A stretch of 46,178 nt of DNA from Gammaproteobacteria bacterium (GCA_030428905.1 JAUIED010000017.1:1-46178), one strand, 5' to 3'. Positions 22,460 to 31,257 are shown, numbered from the stretch's first letter. Translations and numbers: made by a program. The notes: a model not told the origin generated them from the letters alone.

Positions 22460-24022
22460 ATGGTCGAAACCCGCACCGGACACAACCGCTCCAATGGGGT
22501 CTCCTACAACGACGTGCTGCGTGCCGACGAGGTACCGCCGCCGGCGATCTACCTGGAGGACTCGCCTTACCCGGCAGGCGTCACCAAAGTGCCCGCGAAG
22601 CGCTACTTCACCAAGGAAGAGCACGACCGGGAAGTGGAGATGCTGTGGAAGCGCGTGTGGCAGATGGCCTGCCACGAGTCGGACATCCCCAACGTCGGCG
22701 ACACGCATGTTTACGACATCGCCGAGCTGTCCTACATCGTCGTGCGGGTGAGCGAGAACGAGGTAAAGGCGTTTCCGAACGTCTGCCTGCACCGCGGCCG
22801 CGCGCTGTGTGACAACCACCGCAAGGAGCTGAAAGTGTTCCGCTGCGCCTTCCACGGCTGGTCCTGGCATCTGGACGGACGCCTCAAGGAAGTGCCCGGG
22901 CATTGGGACTTTCCGTCGGTCACGGAGGAGGAGTACTCCCTGCCGGAGGTGAAGGTGGGCCACTGGGGTGGTTTCGTGTTCATCAATCCAGACCCGAACT
23001 GCGAGCCGCTCGAGGACTTTCTCGGCGACATCGACCGGCACTTTGGCATTCCGTTCGAGCGACGCTACAAGGCGGCGCACCTGATCAAGCGCCTGCCCTG
23101 CAACTGGAAGGTGGCGCAGGAAGCCTTCATGGAGTCTTACCACGTGGTTGCCACGCACCCGGAGCTGCTCGGCTACTTCAGCGACGTCAATTCCAAGTAC
23201 GACGTGTGGGGTAACTGGTCGCGGGCCATCTCTGCTTCCGGGCCACCGAGCCCGCACACCGGACTCGAAAACCCCGACATGTCCGCCTACCCGGACGGCA
23301 AGGCATTCCAGAGCATGCGACACATGCTCAGCGGCCACGTGTACCGCCGGCTCGAGGAAAACCGCGTAGAGGTGACGACGCCGGAGGGCAAGACCGGAAT
23401 ATTCGACCGGCGCGCGGAGTACATCAGTGGGGACGTGAAGTCCGCAGACATTCAGATGTGCGACTGGGTAGGCGGCAAGATCTGCCCCGGAGAAGAAGAC
23501 ACACCGATGGTCTACCCCACTGAGTCGCCGCAGGCTTACCGGCGCGCCACTGCGCGCGCGCGGCGGGAAGCCATGCGTCCACAATTCGGCGACTACGTGG
23601 ACACGATATCCGACGCCGACCTGAACGATGCAATCTACTACTCGCTGTTTCCGAACCTCAGCCCCTGGGGCGACTTCAACCCGATCTTCTATCGCTTCCG
23701 GCCCGATGGAGACAACCCCGAGCAGTCGCTGCACGAGGTGATGTACATGATCCCGGTTCCGGAGGGCCAGGAGTTACCGCCGCCAGCGAAGTGCACCTTC
23801 CTCGACATCGACGATGACTACACGCTGGCGTCGGAGATCGGTTCGAGCCTGGCGAAGATCTTCAACCAGGACTATGTGAACCACCGCATGGTGCAGAAGG
23901 GGCTGCACTCGCATCCCAAGGGCGAGACCATCTACGCCAGCTACCAGGAAACGAAGATCCGGCACTTCCACGACACGCTGGAGCGCTGGCTGACGAGCGA
24001 GGAAGCCCCCAGAAGCAAGTAG
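22460..24022 (+). CDS. Rieske non-heme iron oxygenase, large subunit
   Basis: 520 residues from the ATG at 22460 behind GAGGGG. The Rieske cluster ligands are C109/H111 in NVCLHRGRALC and C129/H132 in RCAFHGWSWH. The mononuclear iron site is in WKVAQEAFMESYHVVATHPE: H228 and H233, with Glu225 where many family members have the bridging Asp. It is about 60-90 residues longer than common ring-hydroxylating alpha subunits, mainly from an insert around 265-375. No small subunit, ferredoxin or reductase gene is adjacent. It may act on an aromatic, steroid or quaternary-amine substrate; the sequence does not decide. Confidence 0.9.
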   Translation: MVETRTGHNRSNGVSYNDVLRADEVPPPAIYLEDSPYPAGVTKVPAKRYFTKEEHDREVEMLWKRVWQMACHESDIPNVGDTHVYDIAELSYIVVRVSENEVKAFPNVCLHRGRALCDNHRKELKVFRCAFHGWSWHLDGRLKEVPGHWDFPSVTEEEYSLPEVKVGHWGGFVFINPDPNCEPLEDFLGDIDRHFGIPFERRYKAAHLIKRLPCNWKVAQEAFMESYHVVATHPELLGYFSDVNSKYDVWGNWSRAISASGPPSPHTGLENPDMSAYPDGKAFQSMRHMLSGHVYRRLEENRVEVTTPEGKTGIFDRRAEYISGDVKSADIQMCDWVGGKICPGEEDTPMVYPTESPQAYRRATARARREAMRPQFGDYVDTISDADLNDAIYYSLFPNLSPWGDFNPIFYRFRPDGDNPEQSLHEVMYMIPVPEGQELPPPAKCTFLDIDDDYTLASEIGSSLAKIFNQDYVNHRMVQKGLHSHPKGETIYASYQETKIRHFHDTLERWLTSEEAPRSK

Positions 24023-24032
24023 GGGAGTAAGA

Positions 24033-24063
24033 CCTTGCAGGGGGCACGCAGCCCCCTGCAAGG
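24033..24063. terminator. Strong bidirectional terminator hairpin
   Basis: CCTTGCAGGGGGC (24033-24045) pairs perfectly with GCCCCCTGCAAGG (24051-24063) around ACGCA: a 13-bp stem between the convergent Rieske and DUF1993 genes. There is no T run, but the stem is the strongest in the window and fits a shared stop for both strands. Confidence 0.75.
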
Positions 24064-24066
24064 CTG

Positions 24067-24582
24067 CTAACCCATCTTCAAGGCGCCGATGAAATCGCGC
24101 TTGCCCACGGGCACGCCCTGCATGCGCAGGATGTCGTAAGCCGTGGTGGCGTGGAAATAGAAGTTCGGCAGTGAAAAGGACAGCAGGAAATTCTCCGCGG
24201 TAAAGGGAATGTCGTTGCCGCCGAGTTTGAACACGAGCTTTCGGCCCTCCAGGGCGTTCACTTCATCCGCGCTGAGTGACTTCAGCGTGGCGAGCGTCTC
24301 GGCTGTGAGTTTCTGCAGGTCGGCGTAGCCGCACTGTGGGTAGTTTGGTGGTGAAAACACGCCCGCCTTGATGCCTTCGATGGCGCCGAGCGAATGGTGT
24401 GTGACGCACACGACCTGAAAATGAAAGTCGAACATGTCAGGGTGCAGGCGCATGCTGACGACATCGTCGGCGTTGCTGCCCGCGGCGGCAAAGTGGTCCG
24501 CGCCTTTCTGCAGAAATCGGCTGGTGGCCTCGACGATCTGGATGTAGCTTCCCACGGACACGTCATACAGGGAGAGGGACAT
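24067..24582 (-). CDS. DUF1993 family protein
   Basis: 171 residues from the ATG at 24582 (MSLSLYDVSV), preceded by CGGAG. The family pattern is clear: SVGSYIQIVEATSRFLQKGADH, SMRLHPDMFDFHFQVVCVTHHS, FSPPNYPQCGYADLQKLTAETL and a C-terminal YFHATTAYDILRMQGVPVGKRDFIG (core AYDILRMQGVPVGKRDFIG). DUF1993 belongs to the DinB-like four-helix superfamily; the histidines in LHPD and THHS may bind metal. No reaction is known. It is divergent from an Lpp-like lipoprotein gene. Confidence 0.9.
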   Translation of the reverse strand: MSLSLYDVSVGSYIQIVEATSRFLQKGADHFAAAGSNADDVVSMRLHPDMFDFHFQVVCVTHHSLGAIEGIKAGVFSPPNYPQCGYADLQKLTAETLATLKSLSADEVNALEGRKLVFKLGGNDIPFTAENFLLSFSLPNFYFHATTAYDILRMQGVPVGKRDFIGALKMG

Positions 24583-24762
24583 AGTCTGGCTCCGGTAAGA
24601 AATTTGGCGCGCGGAGCGTATCACGGCAAGGGTTGCCTGCAGCAGCCATTTGGGTGGCGGCCATAGACACGGCCTGGCGACTATGTAATATCCCGTGTTT
24701 ACACCGACCCTTCCGGTTCGGTTGTATGGTTGCCTTGTTCCGGACACCACGGAGGTGTCGAA

Positions 24763-25053
24763 ATGAAGAGAGGTTCCGCTGTGAAAAAACTGTTTTTGAC
24801 CGTGCTTGTGGCCGCGTTCGTTGGTGGCTGCGCCACCACGTCGGTCACGGAAGACGAAATGCAGGCTCTGACCAACCGCGTGGCGCAGCTCGAGCGTGAG
24901 CTGAGTGCCGCGAGCGGCGCTGCCAGCACTGCTCAGGCCGCTCAACGCGATGCCGCCAGCGCGCGCTCCATTGCCGAGCGGGCGCTGTCTGCAGCGGAAG
25001 CTGCCAATGAGAAGATCGATCGCGTGTCCAGCACCTGCTGCGCGCGTAAGTAA
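24763..25053 (+). CDS. Small Lpp-like lipoprotein with Ala-rich coiled coil
   Basis: 96 residues from the ATG at 24763, GGAGG seven bases upstream. Signal peptide KKLFLTVLVAAFVGGC gives acceptor Cys23. The rest is one helix with heptads (ALTNRVAQLERELSAASGAASTAQAAQRDAASA, core MQALTNRVAQLERELSAASG), typical of Lpp-type envelope lipoproteins in Pseudomonas and relatives, though the chain ends CCARK rather than with the terminal Lys/Arg used for peptidoglycan attachment in E. coli Lpp. It is followed 12 bp later by the end of a convergent L,D-transpeptidase gene, the enzyme class that attaches Lpp. Confidence 0.8.
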   Translation: MKRGSAVKKLFLTVLVAAFVGGCATTSVTEDEMQALTNRVAQLERELSAASGAASTAQAAQRDAASARSIAERALSAAEAANEKIDRVSSTCCARK

Positions 25054-25065
25054 GCGACGCGTTTG

Positions 25066-25938
25066 CTACTTGTCGATGCGCACCGGTATGCCGGTGCGCT
25101 CGGCAAGTACTCTACCCAGCGCTGATGCATCCAGGCGTACGCCCTGAGCCTCTGCCCAGGCGTTGGCCTGTGCTGTCAGCTCCTCGGCGGAGGGGTTTTC
25201 GTACGGGCCTGTGTGGATCTCCGCATAAACACCCCCATCGTGGCGCGCCAATTTCATCGGCTCGTACACCACGCGTACTGGCATGCCGTTCGGGGCTAGC
25301 TCCGTCAGCGCTTCGATGTGCGGGGGATACAGCCGCACGCAACCCATGCTGACCATCTGGCCCACGCCGAATGGTTTGTTCGTGCCGTGAATGTAGTAGC
25401 CCGGCAGCGACAGGCGCAGCGCAAATCTGCCAAGTGGATTGTCTGGCCCGGCTGGTACGACGGTGGGCAGAATGTCGCCGTTCTGGCGGTGCTCTGCGCG
25501 TGCCGCAGGGGTCGGCGTCCAGCTTGGGTTCTCCAGATGTGCCACCACCCGGCTCACACCCACCGGCGTGCGGAACTCGCCGCGGCCGATGCCCACAGGA
25601 AATGTGACAACCCGGCCTTCCAGGAACAGGTACAAGCGGTATTCGGCAATGTTGATCACGATACCGTCGCGTGAACCTGCCGGAAGAATGTAGCGGGTGG
25701 GTAGCTCGATGCGCACACCGGCACCCGGCAGCCAGGGATCGATACCCGGGTTGGCATCGAGCAGCTCCTGGTAGCCGATGCCATCCTGCTCAGCGACCTT
25801 GGCGAGCGTGTCCTCATAGACGAGCGTGCGGAAAGTTGTGAAGCCGACCACGTCGCGGCCGTCCAGCGGATAGGCTGCACCCTGCGCGCCGGCGGCGGCG
25901 AGCAGCAGCAGCGGCAGCATCCCCAGAACCCAGTGCAC
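25066..25938 (-). CDS. L,D-transpeptidase (YkuD) with LysM domain
   Basis: 290 residues from a GTG at 25938, behind GGGGGAG; an ATG at 25920 is the alternative and would shorten the signal peptide. After the signal (LLLLAAAGAQGAA) a LysM domain spans about 30-85 (VYEDTLAKVAEQDGIGYQELLDANPGIDPWLPG, core DTLAKVAEQDGIGYQELLD), then YkuD from 90: IVINIAEYRLYLF, GIGRGEFRTPVG, YYIHGTNKP with His184 and the catalytic MVSMGCVRLYP with Cys200 and Arg202. It cross-links peptidoglycan or attaches lipoproteins in the periplasm. It lies convergent to the Lpp-like lipoprotein. Confidence 0.92.
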   Translation of the reverse strand: MHWVLGMLPLLLLAAAGAQGAAYPLDGRDVVGFTTFRTLVYEDTLAKVAEQDGIGYQELLDANPGIDPWLPGAGVRIELPTRYILPAGSRDGIVINIAEYRLYLFLEGRVVTFPVGIGRGEFRTPVGVSRVVAHLENPSWTPTPAARAEHRQNGDILPTVVPAGPDNPLGRFALRLSLPGYYIHGTNKPFGVGQMVSMGCVRLYPPHIEALTELAPNGMPVRVVYEPMKLARHDGGVYAEIHTGPYENPSAEELTAQANAWAEAQGVRLDASALGRVLAERTGIPVRIDK

Positions 25939-25961
25939 GGTGGCGTTGTCTCCCCCGGCTC

Positions 25962-26837
25962 TCAGGCCAGGTGGGTTTCGAACAACGCCAGGAGTCGGCT
26001 CCAGGCGCGTTCTGCTGCCGCTTCGTTGTACACCTGCGAGTCGGGCGGGCACCAACCGTGCAGGGCGCCTTCGTACACCTCGATCTCTGCGGCGAGGTCA
26101 GCATCTGCAAAGGCTTTTTCCAGCACGCCTTTGGTGTGCGGTTCTTTTTCGTGGTCGTTTTCAGCGATGGCAATCAGAAACGCAGCCCGCATGTCGGCGA
26201 TTCTGCGATGCGGGCTGTCTTCTGCGTCGGTCACCAGGCGCCCGCCGTGAAAGGAAGCCGCCGCACCCACCCGTGCGGGTACGCTAGCAGCCGTGTGCAT
26301 GACCAGCGGGCCGCCCATGCAGTAGCCCGTGGTGCCCACCCGGCGGCTGGTATCTACCGAAGGCTGCTGGTCGAGAAATGCGATGAATGCTGCGGCGTCG
26401 GTTTGCGTGGTAGCGGGCGTGAGCGAGCGCGCCAGGGGCATCAGCAGCTCCCAGTTCTTCGGGTCGCGTACGTTGTCTTTGTTCGGCAGATCCACCGGTG
26501 CTGATAGCTGCCGGTAGTAGGGGTTGACCACCAGCACCGCGTAGCCGCTCTGTGCCAGACGCTTGCCCATGAGCCGAAAAGCCGGCCGCAGGCCGAAGAT
26601 ATCGGGCCAGACCAGCACTGCCGCATGCCTGCCGCTGGCAGGATGAACGAAGTAACAGTCGGCCTCGCCGTCGGGGGTGCTCACGCTGACGTCCGTCTCG
26701 ATGACTTCTGCTGCATGGGAAGGCGCAGGCAGGCTCATCGCCACGGCCGTGGTAGTGGCCATGATGCCGAACCGGCGCCGGCTGATTGCGCTGCCGAGTG
26801 CGCGTTCGTTGTCCTCCAGAGAGTCGTTGTCACACAT
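25962..26837 (-). CDS. Dienelactone hydrolase-family protein, Tat-exported
   Basis: 291 residues. SRRRFGIMATTTAVAMSLPAPSHA (core SRRRFGIMATTTAVAMSLPA) is a twin-arginine signal, so this alpha/beta hydrolase acts in the periplasm. The DLH triad is intact: Cys173 in GTTGYCMGGPLV, Asp228 in IAENDHEKEP and His260 in YEGALHGWCPP; VLVWPDIFGLRP forms the oxyanion region. Cytoplasmic dienelactone hydrolases open 4-carboxymethylenebutenolides in chloroaromatic breakdown; exported versions are common and their substrate is unknown. The L,D-transpeptidase start lies 24 bp past its stop. Confidence 0.9.
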   Translation of the reverse strand: MCDNDSLEDNERALGSAISRRRFGIMATTTAVAMSLPAPSHAAEVIETDVSVSTPDGEADCYFVHPASGRHAAVLVWPDIFGLRPAFRLMGKRLAQSGYAVLVVNPYYRQLSAPVDLPNKDNVRDPKNWELLMPLARSLTPATTQTDAAAFIAFLDQQPSVDTSRRVGTTGYCMGGPLVMHTAASVPARVGAAASFHGGRLVTDAEDSPHRRIADMRAAFLIAIAENDHEKEPHTKGVLEKAFADADLAAEIEVYEGALHGWCPPDSQVYNEAAAERAWSRLLALFETHLA

Positions 26838-26873
26838 GTTGGCTGATGCCTCGCTTGTCCTGGTACCTGTTCA

Positions 26874-27953
26874 TCATGGCGTGTGAGCTTCCTCTGTGTC
26901 GAGAATCCCCATGGCACGTGCTCTGCGTGAGCGGTGGCGTTGCGCGAGCACCCGCATATCGGTGGTGGTGTCGGTTTCATCGACAATCTCGAGACCGAGC
27001 AACGTCTCAATGATGTCCTCCATAGTAACGATGCCAGCCAGGCCGCCAAACTCGTCCAGGACCGCGGCGATGTGCTCCTGGCGGTCGCGCAAGGTATTGA
27101 ACAGGTCCGTGATGCCGAAAGATTCGCCCACGGTGACGATGTCGCGTCGTAGCGTGGCCAGCGGCTTCGAGCCGTTGCCTTCGATTACGGCGGTGAGCGC
27201 ATCGGTCCGGAGCACGTATCCGGTAACGTGATCCAGGGTGTCAGTGTAGAGCGGAATGCGTGAGAATCTTTGTTGGTCGCCATTGTGGTGGAGGGTGTCA
27301 ACCGGATCGCTCTCCGACGCGGCAGCAACCACAGTCCGCGGCGTCATCACATCCCTCGCCTGTACGTTCTTGAACTGCAGGAGGCTGCCGATCATTGCTG
27401 TCTCGTCGGCGTGGAACACCCCTTCCTGAGCGCCGAGCTCTGCCATGGCCATGAAATCCGTGCGCGTGAGAATCGCTTCGCCGGAGCCTTTTTTCAGCAT
27501 GCCGGTGATGTACTGGCTCATCCACACGAGCGGCGCAAGGATGAAGATCAGCGCGCGTAATGAGTGCACGGTGAACCCCGTCAGGCGCCGCCAGTACAGA
27601 GCGCCGATCGTCTTCGGCACGATTTCGGAGAGCACGAGAATGGCGATGGTCATCACTGCAGGCACCACGAACATCGTCAGGAGCGGGTTGGCATCAGACC
27701 AGATGCGTACCGCCTGATCGCCCACGCCGATGGCTCCCACCGTGTGGGCGATGGTGTTGAGTGTCAGAATGGCCGCCAGCGGACGGTCGATGTTGGCTTT
27801 GAAGTCCTGAAGGTGGTGGCCCACCGCGGTGCCCTGCTGCGATTGCGCGTGGGCGTAGCTCGGCGTGATGCTGAGCAGCACGGCTTCCCACATGGAGCAG
27901 AGAAACGAGAAGACCAGCGCCAGTAGGAAAAAGACAATCAGTAGCGAGTACAT
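26874..27953 (-). CDS. CNNM/CorC-type membrane protein (DUF21 + two CBS domains)
   Basis: 359 residues. The N-terminal DUF21 region (about 1-170) has three or four membrane segments: LLIVFFLLALVFSFLCSMWEAVLLS, NTIAHTVGAIGVG and AVMTIAILVLSEIVPKTIGA (with the signature LSEIVPKTIGA). Two CBS domains follow: VQARDVMTPRTVVAAASESDP to GYVLRTDALTAV, and RRDIVTVGESFGITDLFNTLRDRQEHIAAVLDEFGGLAGIVTMEDIIE (core IAAVLDEFGGLAGIVTMEDI). The C-terminal CorC-HlyC domain of many relatives is missing. These proteins are linked to Mg2+/Co2+ traffic and membrane integrity. Confidence 0.92.
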   Translation of the reverse strand: MYSLLIVFFLLALVFSFLCSMWEAVLLSITPSYAHAQSQQGTAVGHHLQDFKANIDRPLAAILTLNTIAHTVGAIGVGDQAVRIWSDANPLLTMFVVPAVMTIAILVLSEIVPKTIGALYWRRLTGFTVHSLRALIFILAPLVWMSQYITGMLKKGSGEAILTRTDFMAMAELGAQEGVFHADETAMIGSLLQFKNVQARDVMTPRTVVAAASESDPVDTLHHNGDQQRFSRIPLYTDTLDHVTGYVLRTDALTAVIEGNGSKPLATLRRDIVTVGESFGITDLFNTLRDRQEHIAAVLDEFGGLAGIVTMEDIIETLLGLEIVDETDTTTDMRVLAQRHRSRRARAMGILDTEEAHTP

Positions 27954-28131
27954 AGGCGGGTCGTGCAGGTCTCCTGGGCGTGGATGTGTAACAGCATACT
28001 TGAGTCCAAGGATCGATAGCGACCTTCGTATCGTGCTGCATTCCGATCAACTTGGCTGGCAGACATGCATCGACGGGTGCCGCCACGCTACGCGGTTGTA
28101 TGCGTGCGCAGGTAATGGCGTGCGTTGTGGA

Positions 28132-28611
28132 TCAGACGCCGGTTGGCGGTGGTGTTCGATTCTTGCGGGCGATCGCGCCGAGCATTACCTGGTGGAACTG
28201 CATCAGGGTCGATTCCGCAGTCGAGAAGCTGCGCCTGAACGTGTCGGTAAGCTGTTGCAGGATCGGCAGGCTGAGGCTGCTTTCGTCGTTGAGATCGAAG
28301 GCGCGCATGCTCCAGTCCGAGAACGCCCGCACGCGGATACGGCCGTCCAGCAGCACTTCGATGTTGCGGTGCCGGCGATCCTTCCTGAGTTTGTTCATCA
28401 GCAACTCGAGCCCGTCCGTGCTGCCTTCCAGCACCTGTACGAACACATGGTTGTGATGCAGGAGAACGCCGGTGATGTCTTGCGCGCTGTTGTGCTCGAT
28501 GGCTTCGCGGGTGATTGCCGCCAGGTCCGACTGGAAGCTGCCGTCGTCGCCTGCATATTCACTGCGATAAACGATCATGATGTCGTTTGCCGCCGCACGC
28601 CCACTCTGCAT
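28132..28611 (-). CDS. BLUF-domain blue-light photoreceptor
   Basis: 159 residues with GGAGGA before the ATG. The flavin-binding BLUF residues are all present: Tyr15 in MIVYRSEYA, Asn41 in HNSAQDITGVLLHH, Gln59 in VFVQVLEGS and Trp100/Met102 in FSDWSM. After the domain (to about 105) there is a short helical tail (about 106-159) and no output domain, so signalling would go through a partner protein. In bacteria such short BLUF proteins control motility, biofilm or photo-oxidative stress genes. It lies between the CNNM-type gene and the molybdenum enzyme operon, on the same strand. Confidence 0.92.
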   Translation of the reverse strand: MQSGRAAANDIMIVYRSEYAGDDGSFQSDLAAITREAIEHNSAQDITGVLLHHNHVFVQVLEGSTDGLELLMNKLRKDRRHRNIEVLLDGRIRVRAFSDWSMRAFDLNDESSLSLPILQQLTDTFRRSFSTAESTLMQFHQVMLGAIARKNRTPPPTGV

Positions 28612-28646
28612 TTGTATCCTCCATGATTCGCGGCAAATAATAACCC

Positions 28647-28671
28647 CGAACGCCTCAAGATAGGGCGTTCG
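28647..28671 (-). terminator. Terminator of the molybdenum hydroxylase operon
   Basis: On the minus strand, CGAACGCC pairs with GGCGTTCG (28647-28654 with 28664-28671) around a 9-base loop, followed by GGGGTTATTATTT. It stands 54 bp after the sulfur-carrier stop, before the BLUF gene, which has its own ribosome site. Confidence 0.6.
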
Positions 28672-28724
28672 TGTAGCTTCAGGGAGGCCTCGGTGCCCAG
28701 GTGGGCAGGGGACGAGTGGGGCGA

Positions 28725-28970
28725 TCAGCCGCCCGGGATGCGCGGCAGCAGGAATACTTCCGCGCCGGGTGGGATCTTCTGGGTGTGGTTGTCACGAAAG
28801 ATGTCACCGTTGATCGACACGGCCACAACCTCGTCGATCTTCGCCTGCATGCGCGGGTAGCGCTCTACGAGCTTGCGCAGAAGCTCGCGGATGGTGTCGG
28901 CCTCGATCTGTATCGAGGCCTGATCATCCGCGGCTTCGCGCAGCGAGCTTGCCAGCTCAACGTTGGGCAT
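28725..28970 (-). CDS. MoaD/ThiS-like sulfur-carrier protein
   Basis: 81 residues with the beta-grasp pattern and the C-terminal diglycine (LLPRIPGG) that is activated as thiocarboxylate. ELASSLREAADDQASIQIEADTIRELLRKLVERYP (core TIRELLRKLVERYP) and VSINGDIFRDNHTQKIPPGAEVFLLP follow the MoaD/ThiS layout; IPPGAEVFLLP matches the usual hydrophobic binding face. The start overlaps the molybdenum-subunit stop by one base (TGATG), so it is translated with the enzyme. It may serve molybdopterin synthesis, the sulfido ligand of the Mo centre, or another thiolation step; its separation from the usual moa genes is unusual. Confidence 0.85.
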   Translation of the reverse strand: MPNVELASSLREAADDQASIQIEADTIRELLRKLVERYPRMQAKIDEVVAVSINGDIFRDNHTQKIPPGAEVFLLPRIPGG

Positions 28971-31243
28971 CAGCCTGCGGAGACCGCCTTGTCGGCGGCC
29001 TGCGCCTCGCGGATCGCCTTGCGGATGCGCGGTGGCGACATGGGCACGTGGTTCATGCGTACACCCACGGCATTGGACACCGCATTGCCGATGGCTGCGA
29101 GCGGCGGCACGATGGAGGTCTCACCCACACCCCGAATACCGTAGGGGTGGTTGGGGTTCGGAATCTCCAGAATGTGCGGCTCGATGAACGGCAGGTCGGA
29201 GCACACCGGGATGCGGTAGTCGAGGAAGCCCGGGTTCTGCAGCCGCCCGTCGGCGCCGTAGATGTACTCCTCGTTCAGCGCCCAGCCGATACCCTGTGCC
29301 GCAGCACCCTGCATCTGCCCTTCCACGTAGGTCGGGTGGATGGCTTTGCCGGCATCCTGTACCACGGTGTAGCGCAGGATGCGGGTCGCACCGGTTTCCG
29401 GGTCTACTTCCACGTCGCAGATGTGGCTCGCGAAGGACACGCCCGCGCCGTCTGCCGTCACCTCGTTGTGGCCGGCGATCGGTCCGCCAGTGGAATGCGA
29501 CTTTCTGGCGATGTCTGCAAGCGACAGCGGCGCCAGGTTGCTGTGCGCCACGCCCCTGGCGACGGCCGCACCGTTCTCCCAGGCTACGTCTTTCACGTCG
29601 ATTTCCCACATGGCCGCTGCGCGCTCTTTCATCACTTCGATGGCGTCGCGCGCCGCAAAGACGATGGCCATACCGGAGGAGAAGGTGCCACGGCTGCCTT
29701 CGGTGGTGTCGTTGTGGCCTAAAGAGGTGGTGTCGCCGATGGTGCACTTCACCTTCTCGTAGGGCACGCCCAGCTCTTCCGCGGCGATCATGGACAGCGA
29801 CGCGCGCGCACCACCCACATCGATGGTGCCGACGGTGACGTTGACCGTGCCGTCCACGCCGATGTTGATATCAGCGCAGGTCTGGCCGCCGATGTTGAAC
29901 CAGAAACCGCAGGCCATACCGCGGCCCTGGTTTTTGCCGAGCTTGGCTTTCATGTGCGGGTGGTTGGCTACCGCTTCCAGCGTCGGGCGAATGCCAATGG
30001 GCCCGTAGGTGGGGCCGTAGGATGCGCGGGTGCCTTCGTCGGCTGCGTTGAGCAACCTGAAAGCCACCGGGTCCATGCCGAGCTCTGCGGCGAGAATGTC
30101 CATGGTGCTTTCCACGCCGAACGCCGCCATCGGCGCTGACGGCGCGCGGTAGGCTGCTACCTTTGGCCGATTGATCAGCACGTCGTGGCCGATGGCTGCG
30201 ACGTTCTCCAGGTCGTAGCAGGCCCACGCGGTCATGCCGCCGAGCATGCCCCAGATGCCGGGGAAGGCGCCGTCGCCGTAGCGCACTTCGGCGCGGGCGG
30301 CAGTGATACGGCCGTCCTTCGTGGCGCCGATCTTGATATCCATGGACGCGCAGCAGGTGGGGCCGGAGCCGCGGAACACCTCGTCGCGGGTCATCACCAT
30401 CTTCACCGGCCGGTTGGACTTACGTGCCAGCGCCAGCGCCAGCGGCTCGATCCATACGTGCGTCTTGCCGCCGAAGCCACCGCCGATCTCGGAGGAGGTG
30501 ACCTTGAGCTTGGCCATGTCCATGCCCAGCAGCGAGGCGCACACCTGGCGGAAGGTAAAGTGGCCCTGCGTGGTCACCCACAGTTCGCCCTGGCCGTCGG
30601 GGCCGACAGTGGCCAGACAGGCGTGCGGCTCGATGTAGCCCTGGTGGGTCTGCTCGGTCTTAAAGCTGCGCTCGACAATCACGTCGGCCTTGGCGAAGCC
30701 GGCGTCGAGATCGCCGTGGCCGAACTGGAAGGTCTGCGCCAGATTGGTGGGCTTGCCGGTGTCTTTGTTCTTCACCATTGGCTGCACGATCGGTGCACCC
30801 GGCTTGAGCGCTTCGTCCACGTCGGTAACGTGCGGCAGCTGCTTGTAGGTCACCTTGATGAGCTTGAGCGCCTGCCGGGCGGTGGTCCGGTCGACAGCGG
30901 CGACTGCCGCCACGGCGTGGCCGTCGTAGAGCGCCCGTTCGCGCGCCATGCAGTTTTCCAGCGTGCCGTAGAGACCCGGATCGCCGCCGGTGAGATCCGG
31001 CAGATCGTCGCGGGTGATCACCGCCTTCACGCCGGGCAGTTTCTCCGCCTTGCTGGTGTCGATCTTCTTGATCTCGGCGTGTGCGTGCGGCGAGCGCAGC
31101 ACCAGACCCACGAGCTGGCCCGGTGCCGACATATCGGCGCCGTAGCGGGCACGGCCGGTAACTTTGTCGATGCCGTCAGGGCGCTCCGGGCGCGAACCGA
31201 CGACTTTGAATTCCTGGTTGGTAAATCTCTGGTCGTTTGCCAC
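28970..31243 (-). CDS. Molybdenum hydroxylase, large molybdopterin-binding subunit (xanthine dehydrogenase family)
   Basis: 757 residues from a GTG with GGGAG upstream. The family pattern is complete: ARYGADMSAPGQLVGLVLRSPHAHA, the GGGFGGKT molybdopterin loop, AYRAPSAPMA, and the catalytic glutamate Glu708 in GVGETSIVPPLAAIGNAV. The residues after AYR are APSAP, not the CSFR of aerobic CO dehydrogenase, so CO oxidation is not supported; the substrate is more likely an aromatic or heterocyclic carbon compound. It forms a heterotrimer with the 2Fe-2S and FAD subunits downstream in transcription order (upstream in the window), and a sulfur carrier is coupled after it. Confidence 0.9.
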   Translation of the reverse strand: MANDQRFTNQEFKVVGSRPERPDGIDKVTGRARYGADMSAPGQLVGLVLRSPHAHAEIKKIDTSKAEKLPGVKAVITRDDLPDLTGGDPGLYGTLENCMARERALYDGHAVAAVAAVDRTTARQALKLIKVTYKQLPHVTDVDEALKPGAPIVQPMVKNKDTGKPTNLAQTFQFGHGDLDAGFAKADVIVERSFKTEQTHQGYIEPHACLATVGPDGQGELWVTTQGHFTFRQVCASLLGMDMAKLKVTSSEIGGGFGGKTHVWIEPLALALARKSNRPVKMVMTRDEVFRGSGPTCCASMDIKIGATKDGRITAARAEVRYGDGAFPGIWGMLGGMTAWACYDLENVAAIGHDVLINRPKVAAYRAPSAPMAAFGVESTMDILAAELGMDPVAFRLLNAADEGTRASYGPTYGPIGIRPTLEAVANHPHMKAKLGKNQGRGMACGFWFNIGGQTCADINIGVDGTVNVTVGTIDVGGARASLSMIAAEELGVPYEKVKCTIGDTTSLGHNDTTEGSRGTFSSGMAIVFAARDAIEVMKERAAAMWEIDVKDVAWENGAAVARGVAHSNLAPLSLADIARKSHSTGGPIAGHNEVTADGAGVSFASHICDVEVDPETGATRILRYTVVQDAGKAIHPTYVEGQMQGAAAQGIGWALNEEYIYGADGRLQNPGFLDYRIPVCSDLPFIEPHILEIPNPNHPYGIRGVGETSIVPPLAAIGNAVSNAVGVRMNHVPMSPPRIRKAIREAQAADKAVSAG

Positions 31244-31257
31244 GTCTAATGTCTCCC

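Noticed and set aside
21005-23734. A 909-residue open frame on the minus strand across the P450 and Rieske genes
   Set aside because: It is antisense to the Rieske gene and to the unknown secreted protein, whose motifs and ribosome sites are clear. High GC content makes long antisense frames common here.
28970-31243. Aerobic CO dehydrogenase large subunit (CoxL)
   Set aside because: The residues after AYR are APSAP, not CSFR of form I CO dehydrogenase, and no coxD/coxE-type maturation genes are present.
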